Assembly: GCA_964495705.1 (NCBI GenBank)
Contig: CAZBWS010000101.1
Coordinates: 1-6,684, forward strand
Direction: 5' to 3'
Source of the DNA: CAZBWS01 sp964495705
GTDB lineage: Bacteria > Pseudomonadota > Gammaproteobacteria > HTCC5015
Length of the DNA: 6,684 nucleotides
Part shown: positions 1 through 5,920 of the stretch, one piece after another
Layout of the letters: each line of letters starts with the position of its first letter
How positions within the stretch are numbered: position 1 is the first letter of the stretch
Notes under the pieces: generated by a model
Database searches by the model: none
The model's input: the letters and a program-made list of their open reading frames with translations, nothing else
What the model was told of the DNA's origin: nothing
Program-made: the position numbers and the translations under genes

Positions 1-164
1 TCATTCAAACCGCTCAACAAAGCACGCAACTGCTGCTCAGCAATTCGCTCAGCTGTGACCTCTTTAGTGATAGCCACTAATCCGATACCCAGAATGGCAA
101 AGGCCGTGAGTAGAGCTGCAGCTATACCGATGGGCTTTTTGTCAATATTGATCTTTTTAGCCAC
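1..164 (-). CDS. rnfG: RnfG, Rnf electron transport complex subunit G (5' part only, cut by window edge)
   Basis: RnfG is a membrane-anchored flavoprotein of the Rnf complex, with one N-terminal transmembrane helix and a periplasmic domain that carries covalently bound FMN. Only the first 54 codons are visible. The start is GTG at 164-162, one base after the rnfD stop, with an AAGG ribosome binding site 9 nt upstream inside the end of rnfD. The translation has a short lysine-rich cytoplasmic start (residues 1-10), a hydrophobic helix at about 12-32, then the stretch ITKEVTAERIAEQQ. That matches the RnfG pattern of a single membrane anchor followed by a 'T..RI' segment at the start of the periplasmic domain. 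The flavin-attachment threonine motif (S/TGAT) lies outside the window and cannot be checked. Position directly after rnfD agrees with the canonical rnfABCDGE order. No ORF call covers this fragment, because it is partial and starts with GTG. Confidence 0.88.
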   Translation of the reverse strand, partial: MAKKINIDKKPIGIAAALLTAFAILGIGLVAITKEVTAERIAEQQLRALLSGLN

Positions 165-165
165 G

Positions 166-1203
166 CTATTCAGCCTTATCTCTGCGCCCAAATACACGTG
201 GCTTACTGTAGTAGTCAATCATAGGTGCGCACATATTGGCGAGTAGTACTGCAAAGGCAATGCCGTCTGGGTAGCCGCCCCAGGTGCGAATTACATAAAT
301 CAAGGTGCCTGCGAGTGCGCCAAAAATTAAGCGTCCTCTATTACTTGTACAACCTGATACGGGATCTGTGATGATAAAAAAAGCGCCCAGCATGACTCCG
401 CCGCTGAACAGGTGAAACAGTCCGCCAGGGAAGTTATCCGCATCATAGGTGTTAAAAATTTGCCCCATGATAAATAGGCTAGCTAGCATGGCGGCGGGGG
501 CGTGCCAGGGCATGACGCGCAAAATAATTAATAAGATGCCGCCTAAGGCATAAGCAGCCGCTATCCACTCCCAAGCGTAAGCGCCAAGGTTGCCGTAGAC
601 GGGGTTGTCGGAAAATTCACTGAGCATCAGCGCTTGGCTGAGCTGGGTTTTGGTAAAGTCTAGGGCTGTGGCCCCTGTATAGGCATCAATGTCCAGTTTC
701 AGGTTGCCTCCAGCCACATAGCTTAGGGTGTCGAGTAGGCTCATTGCTCCTGCACTGTTGATAGGGGTTGCCGCAGGCCATTGCGTCATTTGTATTGGAA
801 ATGAAATCAATAAAACAACATAACCGATCATGGCCGGGTTAAAGGGGTTAAAGCCCAGCCCTCCATACAGCTGCTTGCCAAATACCGTGGCAAAGATAAT
901 ACCTACAGCAATCATCCACAAGGGGGATGCAGCGGGTATTGCTATGGCCAAGAGAACCGCAGTAACAACGATGCTGAGGTCGCTAAGTGCGGGCTTTAAG
1001 GCGCGCTTGCGCATGAGCAAGACACTGGCTTCGGCGATAAGTGCTAGGGGGACGGCTATGAGAATATTGCTCAGCACGCCCCAGCCAAAGAAATAAGTAG
1101 CGGTAATAATGCCGGGTACTAAGGCAGCAAGGACTTTCAGCATCACCTTACTGATACTGCTGGAGCTAATGCGGTGTGGGCTGCTGACTGTTTTGAAGCG
1201 CAT
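166..1203 (-). CDS. rnfD: RnfD, Rnf electron transport complex membrane subunit D
   Basis: RnfD is an integral inner-membrane subunit of the Rnf (Rsx) complex. It carries covalent FMN and is homologous to NqrB of the Na+-translocating NADH:quinone reductase. The product has 345 residues, close to the roughly 350 of E. coli RsxD. It is largely hydrophobic, with about nine or ten candidate membrane segments. Recognisable family blocks are KQLYGGLGFNPFNPAMIGYV (residues 110-129), the flavin motif YTGATAL (175-181) with Thr179 as the expected FMN-linking residue, GAFFIITDPV near residue 275, and NRGRLIFGALAG followed by GGYPDGIAFAVLLAN near the end. The ATG at 1203-1201 overlaps the rnfC stop by one base (TAATG), with AAGGA 9 nt upstream, so translation is probably coupled to rnfC. 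The gene ends in TAG one base before the rnfG GTG. Nothing seems truncated or missing. Confidence 0.96.
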   Translation of the reverse strand: MRFKTVSSPHRISSSSISKVMLKVLAALVPGIITATYFFGWGVLSNILIAVPLALIAEASVLLMRKRALKPALSDLSIVVTAVLLAIAIPAASPLWMIAVGIIFATVFGKQLYGGLGFNPFNPAMIGYVVLLISFPIQMTQWPAATPINSAGAMSLLDTLSYVAGGNLKLDIDAYTGATALDFTKTQLSQALMLSEFSDNPVYGNLGAYAWEWIAAAYALGGILLIILRVMPWHAPAAMLASLFIMGQIFNTYDADNFPGGLFHLFSGGVMLGAFFIITDPVSGCTSNRGRLIFGALAGTLIYVIRTWGGYPDGIAFAVLLANMCAPMIDYYSKPRVFGRRDKAE

Positions 1204-3335
1204 TAGTCTTGTTCCTTTTGGGCTTTTGCCAGTGCACGTTCACGAGCTGCTTTGACGGCCGCTTTTTTAGGGTCAAGTACGGGCTCGTCTGCAGGAGACT
1301 GTTTAGCTTTTTCTAAGGCGCGCTCTTTTGCTGCACGAATAGCCGCTTGTTTTGGTGTTTCTTCAGTGGCTGGTGGTTCTGTAGCCATAGAGTTCTCTTT
1401 GGCCTTAGCAAGTGCTTTGGCTTTGGCTGCAGCAATTGCAGCCTTACGCGGATCTGTTGCGGGCTCAGATTTTTGTTGGGCTTTTTTCTTGGCGATCTCT
1501 AAAGCCTTAGCCTTAGCTGCGGCAATCGCTGCTTGTTTGGCGTCAGCGCCATCGGCTTTTTCTTGTTGGTTATTATCTGCTTTCGCCTTGGCTTTTGCAG
1601 CAGCCACGGCCGCCGCTTTGGCCTTTGCCTTGGCAATGGCTATAGCTTTAGGGTCTGTGGGTTTATCCGCATCTGCTTGGCGAGCATCGCTAGCGTCTAT
1701 TTGTGCTTGCTGCTGATCATTGAGCTGTTCGGTGTTTTTCGGCCCCTTGCCTTCTTCTGCCAACTTGGCTTTGCGTGCAGCTGCACGCGCCACGGCCGCG
1801 GCGATAGCGTCTTGTGCAGGGGCTTTGCCAGCATCGCTTGCACTGCTGGTCTTTTTTCGCTCCAGCTCTTCCTTTTTCTTACGCAACTTTTCAGCTTTTT
1901 CACGCTGTTCGCGCTCTATGCGCTCTTCGCGGAATTCGTGGCGACCGCGAGCGTGGTCGGCTTTGCGCTTGTCGGCTTCTGCGCCGCGGATTTCTGTTTT
2001 GGCAAAGCGATAATATTGCACTAGGGGAATATTGCTGGGGCAAACAAACGAGCAGCAGCCACACTCGATACAATCGAATAGGTTGTAGTCTTCCTGGGCT
2101 TGTTCGAATTGTCGGCTTTTGCTGTACCAGTATAACTGTTGAGGTAGCAAGTTAGCGGGACAGGCGTTGGCGCAATCGCCGCAGCGGATGCAGGGGTCAG
2201 CGGCTGGCGGGTCTGCGATCTCGCCCTGTTCGCCAACTAAAATACAGTTCGTGGCTTTAACAATAGGCAGTTCATCGGTGTGCATGGAGAAACCCATCAT
2301 AGGGCCGCCCATCACTAGGCGTTCTACATTGTTGGTGTAGCCCCCAGCCTCGGCTATCAAGTGGCTCATCGCCGTACCAAATAGCACTTCTAGGTTGCGA
2401 GGCTGTTTAACGCCGTTGCCCGTGACTGTCAATATGCGCGTCACGAGGGGCTCGCCCTTAACTATAGCGCGATATATGGCTGCGGCTGTGCCGGGGTTGT
2501 GGCATACAATGCCTATTTCAGCGGGCAGGCCGTTACTGGGCACCTCTTTGCCAGTGAGAACCTTAATCAATTGTTTCTCACCACCCGTGGGGTAAATCGT
2601 GGGAACCACCTTCACCTGAATGCGCTGCTCTTCGTCGGCGTTGCGGATAGCTTTTTGCAAGCCCTTAAGTGCGGTGGGCATGGTGTCTTCAATGCCAATC
2701 CAGCACTCGTTCACACCTAAGGTTTGTAAGATGATTTTAATGCCGCCAATCACTTCCTCGGCGCGCTCACTCATCAAGGTTTGATCGCAAGTGATATAGG
2801 GTTCGCACTCGGCACCGTTAATGACGAGTAATTCAACTTCGCGATTAGGCCCGGGGTTTAGCTTCACCGAGCTGGGGAAGGCGGCGCCGCCCAGACCAAC
2901 TATACCCGCCTCACGCACTTTATTGCGCAGGCTAATGGCATCCATCTGGGTGTAATCATCAACAGGCTGTAGCTCACACCATTCGTCCTTGCCGTCCACG
3001 TCTATGGTCACGCACAGGGCTTCTAGACCAGAAGAATGGGGCACGGGTTTGTCACCAATGTGGGTGACAAAACCAGAGGTAGGGGCGTGTATTGGCGCGC
3101 TCACATAGGAGGGGGCCTTGGCAATTTGTTGGCCTTTAAGAACACGGTCTCCGACGCTAACAATGGCTTCAGCCACCTGACCAATATGTTGTTGTAGCGG
3201 CAGTATTAATTCTTTGGGCAGACTGGCCACAGACAAGGGTGTTTGCACCGACATGTCTTTATTGATGGGCATATGAATGCCACCATTAAACTTAAACAAG
3301 CCCGGGGAGACCGGTATGCGAGCTTCGCTAGACAT
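1203..3335 (-). CDS. rnfC: RnfC, Rnf electron transport complex NADH/FMN/4Fe-4S subunit C
   Basis: RnfC is the peripheral cytoplasmic subunit that exchanges electrons with NAD(H) via FMN and two 4Fe-4S clusters. I place the start at ATG 3335-3333 (710 residues), not at the ORF-maximal position 3362, because GGGGAG sits 5 nt upstream of this ATG and the sequence after it (SSEARIPVSPGLFKFNGGIH) looks like a normal RnfC N-terminus. In this numbering there is a barrel-sandwich N-terminal part, the glycine-rich GLGGAAFP motif at 147-154, NGAECEP at 173-179, and paired clusters C382/C385/C388/C392 and C422/C425/C428/C432, with an extra C427. A highly charged, probably helical segment follows (about 445-500). 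Last comes a long Ala/Lys-rich tail with five degenerate repeats. This tail makes the protein much longer than the shorter RnfC proteins of other lineages, as in E. coli RsxC. The gene overlaps rnfB by 8 bp and rnfD by 1 bp. Confidence 0.96.
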   Translation of the reverse strand: MSSEARIPVSPGLFKFNGGIHMPINKDMSVQTPLSVASLPKELILPLQQHIGQVAEAIVSVGDRVLKGQQIAKAPSYVSAPIHAPTSGFVTHIGDKPVPHSSGLEALCVTIDVDGKDEWCELQPVDDYTQMDAISLRNKVREAGIVGLGGAAFPSSVKLNPGPNREVELLVINGAECEPYITCDQTLMSERAEEVIGGIKIILQTLGVNECWIGIEDTMPTALKGLQKAIRNADEEQRIQVKVVPTIYPTGGEKQLIKVLTGKEVPSNGLPAEIGIVCHNPGTAAAIYRAIVKGEPLVTRILTVTGNGVKQPRNLEVLFGTAMSHLIAEAGGYTNNVERLVMGGPMMGFSMHTDELPIVKATNCILVGEQGEIADPPAADPCIRCGDCANACPANLLPQQLYWYSKSRQFEQAQEDYNLFDCIECGCCSFVCPSNIPLVQYYRFAKTEIRGAEADKRKADHARGRHEFREERIEREQREKAEKLRKKKEELERKKTSSASDAGKAPAQDAIAAAVARAAARKAKLAEEGKGPKNTEQLNDQQQAQIDASDARQADADKPTDPKAIAIAKAKAKAAAVAAAKAKAKADNNQQEKADGADAKQAAIAAAKAKALEIAKKKAQQKSEPATDPRKAAIAAAKAKALAKAKENSMATEPPATEETPKQAAIRAAKERALEKAKQSPADEPVLDPKKAAVKAARERALAKAQKEQD
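1206..1655 (-). repeat. Five degenerate Ala/Lys-rich repeats in the RnfC C-terminal tail
   Basis: Five protein-level repeats with rough consensus DP(K/R)KAAIAAAKAKALAKAK begin at RnfC residues 561, 598, 628, 660 and 688 (710-residue numbering). Spacing is 28 to 37 residues, separated by Glu/Gln/Pro-rich linkers. A looser, earlier copy (AIAAAVARAAARKAKLAEE) lies around residues 510-528. At DNA level the copies differ mostly at third codon positions, so they are old and held by selection on the protein rather than recent tandem duplications. E. coli RsxC has comparable DPRKAAVEAAIARAKAR repeats. Their function is not firmly known; a helical, basic tail that binds a partner or membrane is an inference. 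Confidence 0.85.
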
Positions 3336-3933
3336 TGTTACTCCCCGTCCCTGCCTGCACACTTAGTTGGATCAGCGGAATAATTTCGCGAGATTCAGGC
3401 ATGGGCCACTTCCACGACTGCACGGTGGCCTCAATGGCCTCCATGTCTATGCAATCTACCGGGCAAGGTTCCACACAGAGTTCACAGCCGGTACATTCAT
3501 CGGTAATGACTGTGTGCATTAATTTGGCAGAGCCGAGAATGGCATCTACGGGACAGGCCTGTATACACAGTGTGCAGCCGATGCATTCATCTTCGCGGAT
3601 AACCGCTACTGATGGCGGGCGCTCTTCAGCGTCTAGCTCTTTAACTTCTTTACCGAGTAGGTCGGCGAGTGCTTGCACCGTGTCTGCGCCGCCAGGGGGG
3701 CACTGGTTGATGTCGGCTTCATCTGCAGCAATGGCTTCTGCGTAGGGTTTGCAGCCAGGGTATCCGCATTGCCCACACTGGGTTTGCGGTAGTAAATTAT
3801 TGATATTGTCGACAACGGGGTTGCCTTCAATCTTGAATATGATTGCAGCAAAGCCGAGCAGTGCGCCAAAGCCTAGGCACATGAGTGCAATAGGGGCGAC
3901 TGCGGTGAGTATGGCAAGCAAGCTATCGAGCAT
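3328..3933 (-). CDS. rnfB: RnfB, Rnf electron transport complex ferredoxin-like subunit B
   Basis: RnfB is a membrane-anchored iron-sulfur subunit that handles the ferredoxin side of the Rnf complex. The product has 201 residues (E. coli RsxB is about 192). An N-terminal hydrophobic helix at about 5-33 anchors it. Next comes the RnfB-type 4Fe-4S domain with C53, C56, C61 and C78 (CGQCGYPGC...CPPGG). Two bacterial ferredoxin CxxCxxCxxxCP motifs follow: C117/C120/C123/C127 and C147/C150/C153/C157. All twelve expected ligands are present, so three 4Fe-4S clusters are predicted. The ATG at 3933-3931 overlaps the rnfA stop by one base (TAATG), with GGTGAG 6 nt upstream. The TAG stop lies 8 bp inside rnfC, so rnfA, rnfB and rnfC are probably translationally coupled. 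Confidence 0.97.
   Translation of the reverse strand: MLDSLLAILTAVAPIALMCLGFGALLGFAAIIFKIEGNPVVDNINNLLPQTQCGQCGYPGCKPYAEAIAADEADINQCPPGGADTVQALADLLGKEVKELDAEERPPSVAVIREDECIGCTLCIQACPVDAILGSAKLMHTVITDECTGCELCVEPCPVDCIDMEAIEATVQSWKWPMPESREIIPLIQLSVQAGTGSNNV
3341..3346 (-). promoter_or_regulatory. Ribosome binding site that sets the rnfC start
   Basis: On the minus strand GGGGAG lies 5 nt before the ATG at 3335-3333. It is inside the last codons of rnfB, and rnfB terminates 8 bp into rnfC. No comparable site precedes the upstream in-frame start at 3362, so this site decides the 710-residue start. Confidence 0.8.
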
Positions 3934-4529
3934 TAAATACTCACCAGACCCTGAAAACCCATGAAGGCGAGCGCCATTAGGCCTGCGGTAATGAAAGACA
4001 GTGGTGCGCCTTTAAATACTTCCGGTACGTCCGCCACTTCTAAGCGTTCACGCATGGCGGCAAATAGCACCAATACTAGGCCAAAGCCAATGCCTGCTCC
4101 AAAGCCATAAACCGTTGCATCAATAAATCCATAGTTGTTTTTGGTTGCGACAATCATAGCCACACCGAGCACCGCACAGTTGGTGGTGATCAGTGGCAGG
4201 AAAATGCCCAGCACATTGTATAGCAGCGGGTAGTGCTTATGCATAGCCATCTCAATAAGCTGTACTAATACCGCAATAATCAGAATAAAGGCGGGGATAC
4301 GCAAATAAGTGATGTCTAGAGGAATAAGCACTGCCGTATCAACAATCCAGCTGGCCGAGGATGCCAGTGTTAATACAAAAATAGTAGCTAAAGACATGCC
4401 AGTAGCGGTTTCTAATTTCTTTGAAACCCCCATAAAAGGACATAAGCCTAAAAATTGAGCCAGCACGAAGTTGTTCACCAAAATAGTGGCGAGCAAGATC
4501 ATTTGAATAGGAGGTGCTGAATCGATCAT
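3933..4529 (-). CDS. rnfA: RnfA, Rnf electron transport complex membrane subunit A
   Basis: RnfA is an integral membrane subunit of the Rnf complex, paired with RnfE and homologous to NqrE/NqrD. From the ATG at 4529-4527 the product is 198 residues (E. coli RsxA is 193) with about six membrane helices. Clear family blocks are ILVNNFVLAQFLGLCPFMGV, LGIFLPLITTNCAVLGVAM and VLFAAMRERLEVADVP. Cys30 and Cys118 lie in the two conserved half-helix motifs (LGLCPF and TTNCAV), which in the Rnf/Nqr family are thought to bind a 2Fe-2S cluster shared with the partner subunit. The start is the weakest part: no clear Shine-Dalgarno precedes 4529, and an alternative ATG at 4502-4500 (189 residues) would shorten the first helix. 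The frame stays open upstream to a TTG at 4625, which I consider 5' leader. First gene of the rnf operon. Confidence 0.95.
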   Translation of the reverse strand: MIDSAPPIQMILLATILVNNFVLAQFLGLCPFMGVSKKLETATGMSLATIFVLTLASSASWIVDTAVLIPLDITYLRIPAFILIIAVLVQLIEMAMHKHYPLLYNVLGIFLPLITTNCAVLGVAMIVATKNNYGFIDATVYGFGAGIGFGLVLVLFAAMRERLEVADVPEVFKGAPLSFITAGLMALAFMGFQGLVSI

Positions 4530-4615
4530 GTTTTTATGTGTAAGTCGTGGTTCTTGGCTTTGAGGCGGTATTTTATAGGTTTTGTTTACAGCCTGCTTTA
4601 TCTTTATAGACTCTG

Positions 4616-4624
4616 TATATAGCA
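4616..4624 (-). promoter_or_regulatory. Weak extended -10 candidate for the rnf operon
   Basis: The minus strand reads TGCTATATA here, an extended -10 element with 4 of 6 matches to TATAAT. No recognisable -35 lies 16-18 bp upstream. It would give a leader of roughly 80 nt before the rnfA ATG. The region is so AT-rich that such matches arise easily, so this is a placeholder rather than a mapped promoter. Confidence 0.25.
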
Positions 4625-4645
4625 AAAGGTTATTAAAATAATTTT

Positions 4646-4714
4646 TAATATCTCTTTTTGTTCTGTTGTTTTTTAGATATTACAATATATGCAATTTTTC
4701 GCATATAGATATTA
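4646..4714. repeat. Three AGATATTA octamers (two direct, one inverted) before rnfA
   Basis: On the plus strand AGATATTA occurs at 4675-4682 and 4707-4714, both preceded by T, so TAGATATTA is a 9-bp direct repeat with 32-bp period (about three helical turns). The reverse complement TAATATCT is at 4646-4653 and could pair with the copy at 4675-4682 as an 8-bp stem with a 21-nt loop. The placement upstream of rnfA would suit a transcription factor site, but the base composition makes chance repeats plausible and I recognise no known operator. Confidence 0.4.
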
Positions 4715-4728
4715 GGGGGGGGAAGAGG

Positions 4729-4754
4729 GCGGATAGCCTGAGTAAGCTATCCGC
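4729..4754 (-). terminator. Hairpin after minE, probable end of min transcript
   Basis: GCGGATAGC and GCTATCCGC form a perfect 9-bp inverted repeat with an 8-nt loop, extendable by one G-U pair. It begins 7 nt beyond the minE stop on the minus strand. The position fits a transcription terminator or a 3'-end stabilising structure. The bases that follow are CCTCTTCCCCCCCC, not a U tract, so it is not a textbook intrinsic terminator and read-through into rnf is possible. Confidence 0.5.
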
Positions 4755-4761
4755 ATATAGT

Positions 4762-5010
4762 TTACTTGTCTAAGACAACGTTCAATTCGAGTACAGAGCA
4801 GTTATCGCCCTTGTCGACCTGAACTTTTACTTGGTCTTGGGTGACCTCCACGTATTTGCGAATAACTTGCATGATTTCATGCTGCATCTGCGGAAGGTAA
4901 TTAGGCTGTTCACGCTCAGCGCGAGCGTGAGCCACAATGATCTGCAAACGGTCTTTGGCGACGTTAGCGGTTTCTTTGTTTTGCTTGCGAAATTGATCAA
5001 AAAATCCCAT
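4762..5010 (-). CDS. minE: MinE, cell division topological specificity factor
   Basis: MinE binds MinD on the inner membrane, stimulates its ATPase and releases it, which drives pole-to-pole oscillation and leaves midcell free for the FtsZ ring. The product has 82 residues, slightly shorter than the 88 of E. coli. The N-terminal GFFDQFRK is an amphipathic membrane-targeting segment. The next part, including AKDRLQIIVAHAR (residues 18-30), is the MinD-contact region that switches between helix and strand. NYLPQMQHEIMQVIRKYV (37-54) and the final LELNVVL strand form the dimeric topological-specificity domain. The ATG at 5010-5008 overlaps the minD stop by one base (TAATG), with GGGAG 7 nt upstream, so it is coupled to minD. 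A hairpin follows immediately downstream. Confidence 0.97.
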   Translation of the reverse strand: MGFFDQFRKQNKETANVAKDRLQIIVAHARAEREQPNYLPQMQHEIMQVIRKYVEVTQDQVKVQVDKGDNCSVLELNVVLDK

Positions 5011-5822
5011 TAGCTCGCTCCCACTAGGCGCTTGAAGAAGCCTTTCTTCTTCTCGATAGACAAGAAACGGTGTGGCAGGTCATCGCCAATCAGGCGGCCA
5101 ACGGCGTCTATGTAGGCTTGGCCAGCGATAGACTCTTCATCCAAAATTACCGGTACACCCGTGTTAGAAGCTTTAAGAACAGCCTGTGACTCAGGGATAA
5201 CCCCCAGTAGTGGCACTGCTAGAATCTCTTCAACATCCTGCACGCTCAGCATCTCACCATTCTCTACGCGAGTAGGGCAGTAGCGCGTGAGTAATAAATG
5301 CTCTTTGATAGTACGGCCTTCTTCGGCGGCACGAGACTTGCTCTGTAAAATACCTAAGATGCGGTCGGAATCACGTACCGAAGAGACCTCAGGGTTAGTG
5401 GTAACAATAGCTTCGTCCGCAAAGTACATCGCCATAACAGCGCCTGTTTCAATGCCAGCCGGTGAGTCGCAAACGATAAATTCAAAATCTTTCTTGAGCT
5501 CTTCTAGGATTTTCTCAACGCCTTCGTAGTTAAGGGCGTCTTTATCACGGGTTTGTGAAGCGGGCAGAATAAATAAATTTTCGGTGCGCTTGTCTTTGAT
5601 CAACGCCTGATTCAAATTCGCTTCTTCACGAATCACGTTTACAAAATCGTAAACCACGCGGCGCTCACAGCCCATGATGAGGTCGAGATTACGCAGGCCG
5701 ATATCGAAATCGATAATGACGGTTTTATGCCCGCGCAGAGCGAGACCTGTGCCTATGGCAGCGCTGCTAGTGGTTTTACCCACGCCGCCCTTGCCAGATG
5801 TTACAACGATGACTTTAGACAA
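5010..5822 (-). CDS. minD: MinD, septum site-determining ATPase
   Basis: MinD is a ParA/MinD-type ATPase that dimerises with ATP on the inner membrane, recruits MinC to block FtsZ assembly, and is cycled off by MinE. The product is 270 residues, as in E. coli. The deviant Walker A is GKGGVGKTT (10-18) with signature Lys11 and Lys16. Switch I contains Asp40 in DFDIGLRNLD (38-47), and DSPAGIE begins at Asp119. The C-terminal KKKGFFKRLVGAS (258-270) is a basic, hydrophobic membrane-targeting helix. The start codon seems to be TTG (5822-5820): AGGGA lies 7 nt upstream, the protein begins SKVIVVTSGKGG exactly where family members begin, and there is no in-frame ATG nearby. It overlaps minE by one base. 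A promoter candidate and hairpin lie in the 130-bp gap after minC. Confidence 0.97.
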   Translation of the reverse strand: MSKVIVVTSGKGGVGKTTSSAAIGTGLALRGHKTVIIDFDIGLRNLDLIMGCERRVVYDFVNVIREEANLNQALIKDKRTENLFILPASQTRDKDALNYEGVEKILEELKKDFEFIVCDSPAGIETGAVMAMYFADEAIVTTNPEVSSVRDSDRILGILQSKSRAAEEGRTIKEHLLLTRYCPTRVENGEMLSVQDVEEILAVPLLGVIPESQAVLKASNTGVPVILDEESIAGQAYIDAVGRLIGDDLPHRFLSIEKKKGFFKRLVGAS

Positions 5823-5829
5823 AATAGAT

Positions 5830-5834
5830 TCCCT
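5830..5834 (-). promoter_or_regulatory. Ribosome binding site that sets the minD TTG start
   Basis: The minus strand reads AGGGA, 7 nt before the TTG at 5822-5820. Together with the fit of the N-terminus to the MinD family, it supports TTG as the true initiation codon. Confidence 0.7.
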
Positions 5835-5849
5835 ATGTTTCAGATAGTG

Positions 5850-5868
5850 GCCCCGTGAGTGACGGGGC
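5850..5868. other. Perfect 7-bp GC-rich hairpin in the minC-minD gap
   Basis: GCCCCGT and ACGGGGC pair perfectly around a 5-nt loop. On the minus (coding) strand this hairpin would lie in the minD leader, 27 nt before the start codon, and is not followed by a U tract. On the plus strand it is followed by TTGTTTT and looks like an intrinsic terminator, but no plus-strand gene leads into it. Possible roles are mRNA processing, stability, or blocking antisense transcription; none can be chosen from sequence. Confidence 0.55.
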
Positions 5869-5911
5869 TTGTTTTAAACGGCACTAAAAGCCCGCGCCGA
5901 AGTAGTGAGCG

Positions 5912-5920
5912 ATTATATCA
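5912..5920 (-). promoter_or_regulatory. Extended -10 promoter candidate for minDE
   Basis: The minus strand reads TGATATAAT, a perfect match to the extended -10 consensus TGnTATAAT. No good -35 hexamer is visible 16-18 bp upstream, which is common for extended -10 promoters. A second, poorer match (TGGTATAAA) lies at 5928-5936. Initiation about 7 nt downstream, near 5905, would give a leader of roughly 83 nt that includes the hairpin at 5850-5868. minDE could then be transcribed apart from minC. Confidence 0.45.

Larger units (their letters stand above)
4530..4761. other. AT-rich intergenic region between minE and rnfA
   Basis: This 232-bp region separates the min genes from the rnf operon. 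From the minE side it holds a 9-bp inverted repeat (4729-4754), a G8 run on the plus strand (4715-4722), a 7-bp inverted repeat TATATGC/GCATATA (4686-4692 and 4701-4707), three AGATATTA octamers between 4646 and 4714, and a weak extended -10 candidate at 4616-4624. The 9-mer CGCATATAG also occurs twice (4700-4708 and 4752-4760). I see no convincing small gene. The in-frame extension of rnfA into this region begins with TTG and has no ribosome binding site. Confidence 0.7.

Noticed and set aside
1252..1716. Plus-strand 154-residue Ala-rich open frame
   Set aside because: It is the antisense shadow of the Ala/Lys repeat codons of rnfC; GC-biased repeats keep the reverse frame open.
1533..2155. 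Several overlapping plus-strand open frames opposite the middle and tail of rnfC
   Set aside because: They lie wholly within rnfC, have no ribosome binding sites that I can see and no recognisable protein features.
3336..3362. Nine-residue N-terminal extension of RnfC to position 3362
   Set aside because: The internal ATG at 3335 has a strong GGGGAG site and the family-like N-terminus; the extension lies within rnfB and has no comparable site.
3335..3745. Plus-strand 136-residue open frame opposite rnfB
   Set aside because: It is antisense to the well-supported rnfB; its Ser/Cys pattern mirrors the cysteine codons of the iron-sulfur motifs.
4509..4563. A plus-strand AGGAGG at 4509-4514 followed by ATG at 4528 and 11 codons to TGA, antisense to the rnfA start
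   Set aside because: Spacing of 13 nt is too long, the peptide is only 11 residues with no recognisable character, and the motif is explained by Pro/Pro codons at the start of rnfA on the other strand.
5850..5875. Terminator of a plus-strand gene (hairpin plus TTGTTTT)
   Set aside because: No plausible plus-strand gene ends before it, so I list it only as a hairpin of uncertain role.
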